64,000 nt of DNA from Streptomyces sp. NRRL S-1022 (GTDB lineage: Bacteria > Actinomycetota > Actinomycetes > Streptomycetales > Streptomycetaceae): contig NZ_JOIU01000016.1 in NCBI RefSeq assembly GCF_000720135.1, positions 1 to 64,000 on the forward strand. Reading direction: 5' to 3'. Of this stretch, positions 63,247-64,000 are shown piece by piece. Both the position numbers and the translations under genes were made by a program. A model generated the notes under the pieces. That model ran no database searches and was not told where the DNA came from. It worked only from the letters and a program-made list of their open reading frames with translations. Every line of letters starts with the position of its first letter. Positions within the stretch are counted from its first letter, which is position 1.

Positions 63247-64000
63247 ATGCCCACCTGGCAGCAGTTACGTGACGCGAAGTTGACCCAGTACGAGGACGCC
63301 GCAGACGGCTGGGGCAAGGTCAGCAACCGGGCCGATGCCGCGCGCATTCGGGTCGACCAGGACATGGCGGCCCCGATCCACACCACGCAGAAGGGCGAGG
63401 CCCAGAACGCCGCCCAGCGCGAACTGACGCGGCTCAGCCGCAATTACCAGTACCTGCATGGTGAATGCGGTCTCGTCCGCACGGCTCTGAACGGCCTCGC
63501 CTCGGAACTGGTCGACGTTCAGAAGAAGTTACAGCAGGCCCTCGATGACGCGGCGGATTTAGGCTTCACGGTCAACGAGGACGGCTCGGTCGAGTATCCG
63601 CACAGCACGCAGCCTCCGCTCGCCGCCGGTGCGGCGGCCGGCAAGGGTGTTGCCAAGCCGGGTGCCCCGGTGCCCTTCCTGCCCGGCGCCGGGGAGGCGC
63701 AGGGCGACCCCAACAAGGGCAAGGCCGAGGACATCGCCGAACGCATCCGGCAGGCGGTGACCAGCGCCGTCGAGATCGACAACCGGTACGCCGGGATCCT
63801 GCGCCGGCTGAAGGCGCCGGACGGTCTGGAAGTCACCGACGACATGATCATGGACCAGGCCCGTGACATGGGCGAGGTCCAGAAGGCGGCAGGCAAGTAC
63901 CTCGGCAAGGATCACATCCCGCACGCCAAGTCACCGGCCGAGAACCGGAAGTGGTGGGACGGGCTCACGCAGGAACAGCGTGAGGAGTACCAGACGCTGT
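63247..64000 (+). CDS. ESX-associated protein, probably DUF1023 alpha/beta hydrolase type (3' end cut off), with TTA codons
   Basis: 251 codons visible, running off the right edge. MPTWQQLRDAKLTQYEDAAD opens a long helical WXG-like region. SPAENRKWWDGLTQEQREEY near the edge is the linker that precedes the DUF1023 hydrolase domain in Streptomyces proteins. Three in-frame TTA codons (63265, 63529, 63559) make translation dependent on the bldA tRNA. Confidence 0.6.
   Translation, partial: MPTWQQLRDAKLTQYEDAADGWGKVSNRADAARIRVDQDMAAPIHTTQKGEAQNAAQRELTRLSRNYQYLHGECGLVRTALNGLASELVDVQKKLQQALDDAADLGFTVNEDGSVEYPHSTQPPLAAGAAAGKGVAKPGAPVPFLPGAGEAQGDPNKGKAEDIAERIRQAVTSAVEIDNRYAGILRRLKAPDGLEVTDDMIMDQARDMGEVQKAAGKYLGKDHIPHAKSPAENRKWWDGLTQEQREEYQTL

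Overview
The window reads as a core chromosomal segment of a Streptomyces (high-GC actinomycete). The evidence is very high G/C at third codon positions, GTG and TTG starts, apparently leaderless transcripts, and typical Streptomyces families (DUF6233, DUF397, Scr1/WhiJ-like HTH with DUF5753, EF-Tu and RpoB close to the S. coelicolor proteins). From memory, the gene order matches the S. coelicolor stretch that runs from a 2-oxoacid:ferredoxin oxidoreductase and the second nuo cluster to rpoBC and the str operon.

Layout. 1-4083 (minus): the 5' end of korA, a NarL-type response regulator and two paralogous histidine kinases. 4314-14261 (plus): a compact complex I-like operon nuoA-B-C-H-I-J-K-L-M-N with most genes overlapping; it has no nuoD and no NADH module (nuoE, F, G), and its nuoC/nuoH junction looks damaged. 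14452-18011: HtpX protease, YccF, an APC permease, a GlsB/YeaQ-type membrane protein and YajQ. 18237-21640: tRNA-Tyr followed by the debris of tRNA-Tyr-targeting integrative elements (two decayed integrases, att-like remnants, two small cargo genes). 21928-24221: a two-gene cassette of a 152-aa glycine-rich protein and an NB-ARC STAND ATPase sharing a short matching motif, a candidate bacterial NLR system with amyloid-type signalling. 24651-27882: small Streptomyces-specific genes, an SDR protein and an amidohydrolase-like protein.

28302-37609: tRNA-Thr, tRNA-Met, rpmG, HadA/HadB-like dehydratase subunits, an autoregulated TetR/MFS pair, murB, adenosine deaminase, aminotransferase, tRNA-Trp, secE and nusG. 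38219-54986: the ribosomal and transcription core (rplK, rplA, a lipoprotein, rplJ, rplL, rpoB, rpoC, rpsL, rpsG, fusA, tuf). 55108-64000: a membrane protein, a secreted GH115 alpha-glucuronidase, a Uma2-type nuclease, a winged-helix protein, a whiJ/abaA-like regulatory trio (HATPase, HTH+DUF5753, DUF397), and an ESX-like small protein followed by a TTA-containing gene cut by the window end.

How it fits together. korA beside a nuo cluster without NADH-input subunits suggests a ferredoxin-fed proton pump, with nuoD supplied from elsewhere. The two-component cluster lies between korA and nuoA and could regulate either. The 36-55 kb block is the essential transcription/translation core. The accessory interest lies in the tRNA-Tyr island and the adjacent NLR cassette, and in the whiJ-type/bldA-dependent genes at the right end.
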